A stretch of 64,000 nucleotides of DNA, from positions 1-64,000 of the forward strand of contig NZ_JQCR01000002.1 in the NCBI RefSeq assembly GCF_000757885.1. Reading direction: 5' to 3'. A model generated the notes under the pieces. That model was not told where the DNA came from, did not search any database, and saw only the letters and a list, made by a program, of their open reading frames with translations. This DNA comes from Paenibacillus wynnii. GTDB lineage: Bacteria > Bacillota > Bacilli > Paenibacillales > Paenibacillaceae. Made by a program: the position numbers and the translations under genes. Below, piece by piece: positions 61,287-64,000 of the stretch (position 1 is its first letter; each line of letters starts with the position of its first letter).

Positions 61287-61949
61287 ATGAAAGAAGTAAA
61301 AGCTTGTTTGTTCGACCTTGACGGTGTACTCGTTGACACAGCCAAATATCATTATATTGCCTGGAAAGAGCTGGCAAATGATCTTGGATTTCAGTTTACA
61401 GAGCAGGATAATGAACGTCTTAAAGGTGTTAGCAGAGTCGCTTCCCTTAACATTCTGCTTGAAATCGGCGGCTTATCATTTACCGAGGAAGAAAAGGAAA
61501 AACTGGCCGAGAAGAAAAATAACCGTTATGTCGAATACATCAGCACTATGGACAGCTCAGAGATTCTCCCTGGGTCTTTAGATTTCCTGAAAGATTGCCG
61601 TGCACACGGAATTAAAGTGGCACTGGGCTCCGCCAGTAAAAATGCTATGATGATTCTAAATAATACCGGTCTCACCTCTTACTTCGATGCCATCATTGAT
61701 GGAACTCATACATCAGTCGCCAAACCGGATCCCGAAGTATTCCTGCTCGGCGCTAAAGCCCTGGAGACAGCTCCTGAACATTGTGTTGTATTCGAGGATG
61801 CTGAAGCAGGCATAGAAGCGGCTATCCGTGCCGGTATGGTCAGCGTTGGTATCGGCTCACCGGAGACACTTGCGGCAGCGAATGTAGTGATCCCCTCTTT
61901 GCAGCAAATGAATGTTGCACGCTTAAGAGAATCATTTGCAAGCGTTTGA
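61287..61949 (+). CDS. pgmB: Beta-phosphoglucomutase
   Basis: A 220-residue HAD-superfamily enzyme. The phosphorylated Asp and the acid/base Asp are in CLFDLDGVLVDT; RLKGVSR is the substrate loop; LGSASKN and SVAKPDPEVFLLGAKAL are the further HAD motifs. It converts beta-glucose-1-phosphate, the product of the neighbouring maltose phosphorylase, to glucose-6-phosphate. It lies between the regulator and the GH65 gene. AGGAGG precedes the ATG. Confidence 0.95.
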   Translation: MKEVKACLFDLDGVLVDTAKYHYIAWKELANDLGFQFTEQDNERLKGVSRVASLNILLEIGGLSFTEEEKEKLAEKKNNRYVEYISTMDSSEILPGSLDFLKDCRAHGIKVALGSASKNAMMILNNTGLTSYFDAIIDGTHTSVAKPDPEVFLLGAKALETAPEHCVVFEDAEAGIEAAIRAGMVSVGIGSPETLAAANVVIPSLQQMNVARLRESFASV

Positions 61950-61950
61950 C
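61935..61950 (+). promoter_or_regulatory. Possible operator overlapping the pgmB stop
   Basis: TTTGCAAGCGTTTGAC has the same core pattern as the other sites, but it also encodes the last residues and stop of pgmB. It could serve the phosphorylase gene promoter. Confidence 0.35.
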
Positions 61951-62060
61951 GAACATTAAAGTCCGAGTGGAGTGAACGTGTGTGTGTTTTCTATTCTCTT
62001 CTCTCCAATTAGAGTGAACTAAATATAGCCATTAGATTTTCTGGTGAGAAGTCACGGAGA

Positions 62061-62176
62061 GGAATTTTGGAACTGGAGAAGCGTTAGCGTTCGCCTTTAT
62101 AATCAGATTTCATCCGTAAAATACGGATAAAATAGAGAAATCTGATTATAACAGCGATCGGAGGTCCAAACATTCC
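62061..62176 (+). repeat. Fold-back (cruciform) intergenic element, complete copy
   Basis: Outer GGAATTTTGGA (62061) faces TCCAAACATTCC (62165). GGAGAAGCGTTAGCGTTCGC lies inside at 62075. The inner stem TTATAATCAGATTTC/GAAATCTGATTATAA (62097-62111 and 62137-62151) is perfect, with an ATCCGT/ACGGAT tip. No reading frame. Two relatives lie at 49905 and 50092. It fills most of the 308-base gap between pgmB and the phosphorylase. Confidence 0.8.
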
Positions 62177-62257
62177 ACGCAGTTACGCTCCATCACCAGG
62201 TCTAATTCACATATTTTTATTCAATATAAACCCCTACTTATTAAAGGAGCGATTAAC

Positions 62258-64000
62258 GTGAAACAATACTTAACGATCGATGAATGGTCCATTATTGAGG
62301 AATCCTTTGATTCTCAGACTCATGAGATTTCCGAAAGCGTGTTTAGTATCGGGAACGGTTATATGGGCGGCCGAGCCAACTTCGAGGAGCAATATAGCGG
62401 TCGCAGTCTTCAAGGCAGTTATATGGCCGGGGTATATTACCCTGATAAAACCCGTGTAGGCTGGTGGAAGAACGGCTACCCGGAGTATTTTGCCAAAGTA
62501 CTTAACAGCACCAACTGGATTGGTATTAACATAGAAATTGACGGTGTACAGCTGGATTTGGCTACGAGCACAGTTTCTGAGTTCCGCCGGCAACTGAATA
62601 TGAAAGAGGGGACTCTCTCCCGCTGCTTCACAGCTACCCTTGAGGACGGTAAGATCGTCAGAGTGGAGAGCATCCGGTTTGTCAGCTTGGTTCGCCGTGA
62701 GATCGGAGCTATCCGTTACTCTGTTATTCCCGTGAATTTTTCCGGTAATATTACTATTACTCCTTATCTGGACGGGGATATTAAGAATAAGGATGCCAAC
62801 TATGATGAAAAGTTCTGGAATGAGGTTGAGAAGAAAGGCGAGGCTGACGGCGGATTTCTCACTTTAAAGACGAAAAAGCTCGACTTTCATGTTACTTCAG
62901 CCATGGCTTTTGACATACTGGTGAACGGTGAGAAGCTTAACACAGAAGTGGAAGTTATTGAGCTAGAAAAATATGTAGCGAACAAAATCAACCTATCCGT
63001 ACAGGAAGGCGATCAGATAGTTATTTATAAATATGCCTCAAACGTTACCTCCAGAAATCATGGTCTCGGCCAACTCGTTGAAGCTGCCAAAACTACACTT
63101 CAACAAGCAAAAGAAGCGGGATTCTCCACTCTTTTGAAGGAACAAAATGAAGCATGGAGAGATAAGTGGAAGGAAAGCGACATTATCATCGAAGGTGATG
63201 CCTCTGCTCAGCAGGCTATTCGCTTTAATATTTTCCAACTGAATCAGACTTACAACGGTGAAGACGACCGTCTGAACATCGGACCGAAGGGCTTTACGGG
63301 TGAAAAATACGGCGGCAGCACCTATTGGGATACAGAAGCCTATTGTGTGCCTTTCTATCTTAGTACGGCTGACTCCTCTATTGCACGAAACCTGTTGATT
63401 TACCGATACAAGCATCTTGAAAAAGCAAAAGAAAATGCCCGCAAGCTCGGCTTCACTAAAGGCGCCTTGTACCCAATGGTAACGATGAATGGTGAAGAAT
63501 GCCATAATGAGTGGGAAATTACATTCGAGGAGATTCACCGGAACGGTGCGATCGCTCACGCCATTTTCAACTATGTGAATTACACCGGCGACAAAGCCTA
63601 TCTTGGACAATATGGTCTTGAAGTACTTGTGGAAATCTCCCGCTTCTGGGAAGAACGTGTTCACTATGTCCCTCATAAAGACAAATATGTAATGCTTGGT
63701 GTTACCGGACCGAACGAATATGAGAATAATGTCAACAACAACTGGTACACGAACCGGATGGCTTCTTGGACGATGGAATATACTTTGGAAGCTCTCGCTT
63801 ATCTGCAAGAAAATGAAAGCACACGGTATGCTGAGCTGTTAGAAAAGCTGGAGCTTCAGGAAACTGAAACCTCTAAATGGAATGATATCATTGCTAAAAT
63901 GTATTATCCTGCGGATGAAGAACAAGGTATCTTCTTGCAGCAGGATGGTTTTCTGGACAAAGAAATCATCCAAGTAAAAGATCTGAACCCAGAGAATTTG
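62258..64000 (+). CDS. GH65 maltose phosphorylase (partial, runs off the window)
   Basis: The first 581 codons of a GH65 phosphorylase starting at GTG 62258, seven bases after AAAGGAG. The N-terminal beta-sandwich (to about 270) is followed by the helical barrel with YWDTEAYCVPFYLSTAD and CHNEWEITFEEIHRNG. The Glu in NEWEI (about 418) is the expected general acid and the phosphate-binding residues follow later, out of the window. It turns maltose and phosphate into glucose and beta-glucose-1-phosphate for PgmB. Typical enzymes have about 750-770 residues, so about 180 are missing. Specificity for maltose rests on the operon and motif; kojibiose or trehalose phosphorylase are less likely. Confidence 0.92.
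   Translation, partial: MKQYLTIDEWSIIEESFDSQTHEISESVFSIGNGYMGGRANFEEQYSGRSLQGSYMAGVYYPDKTRVGWWKNGYPEYFAKVLNSTNWIGINIEIDGVQLDLATSTVSEFRRQLNMKEGTLSRCFTATLEDGKIVRVESIRFVSLVRREIGAIRYSVIPVNFSGNITITPYLDGDIKNKDANYDEKFWNEVEKKGEADGGFLTLKTKKLDFHVTSAMAFDILVNGEKLNTEVEVIELEKYVANKINLSVQEGDQIVIYKYASNVTSRNHGLGQLVEAAKTTLQQAKEAGFSTLLKEQNEAWRDKWKESDIIIEGDASAQQAIRFNIFQLNQTYNGEDDRLNIGPKGFTGEKYGGSTYWDTEAYCVPFYLSTADSSIARNLLIYRYKHLEKAKENARKLGFTKGALYPMVTMNGEECHNEWEITFEEIHRNGAIAHAIFNYVNYTGDKAYLGQYGLEVLVEISRFWEERVHYVPHKDKYVMLGVTGPNEYENNVNNNWYTNRMASWTMEYTLEALAYLQENESTRYAELLEKLELQETETSKWNDIIAKMYYPADEEQGIFLQQDGFLDKEIIQVKDLNPENL

Noticed and set aside
63038..63808. Leftward 256-codon frame
   Set aside because: It is the antisense shadow of the GH65 phosphorylase, whose own frame runs off the window end.

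Overview
The window looks like a chromosomal segment of a spore-forming Firmicute, most probably Paenibacillus. The grounds are cotJ spore-coat genes, a YhbH sporulation protein, a SufCDSUB operon, B. subtilis-like yfkAB/uppP/yunC/yunD genes, CcpA/LacI-type carbohydrate control, and intergenic repeats of a style typical of that genus. This assignment is inference; no rRNA or tRNA gene is present.

Positions 1-15335 are the lysogeny/early end of a prophage. A LexA-like cI repressor and a large serine integrase read rightward (13222-15310). A long, tightly overlapped block of early genes reads leftward from 13051 to 2031: Cro-like protein, Bro-N antirepressor, replication initiator carrying 11-bp iterons, RecU-like resolvase, HNH protein, and many small unknowns. 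The left end decays into pseudogenes plus two small intact genes; structural phage genes are not seen and would lie left of the window. The right end stops inside the spore-coat catalase-like gene cotJC, leaving a 126-codon 5' part next to intact cotJB and cotJA. This resembles developmentally excised elements such as skin (sigK) and SPbeta (spsM), and is the most notable observation here.

Positions 15326-33650 are mostly housekeeping: cotJABC, a five-copy 52-bp tandem repeat, a CNNM/CBS membrane protein, a YfkAB radical SAM protein, two HD-GYP proteins around uppP, yunD and a moaD-moaE fusion, a LacI/kinase/GH4 operon, a heterodimeric ABC exporter, and a decayed manganese catalase.

Positions 33800-35760 hold small genes among scraps of an ATP-dependent DNA ligase, an IS3-type transposase and a tyrosine recombinase. 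The sufCDSUB operon follows (leftward, 40951-35763), with a promoter overlapped by Fur-like and PerR-like boxes. Then come a DUF1802 protein, Dps, YunC, small membrane and lipoproteins, YhbH, and a GH4 alpha-galactosidase with an AraC regulator. A ruined IS1182-type element lies at about 50230-51672.

Positions 51785-64000 form a maltodextrin locus. malE-malF-malG and a chemoreceptor read leftward; a GH13 neopullulanase-like enzyme, a LacI regulator, beta-phosphoglucomutase and a GH65 maltose phosphorylase (cut by the window end) read rightward. Repeated GCAAACGTTTGC-like operators and a cre site link them. Import, hydrolysis of dextrins, phosphorolysis of maltose and conversion of beta-glucose-1-phosphate make a coherent pathway. 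Three copies of a fold-back intergenic element were found by eye at 49905, 50092 and 62061.
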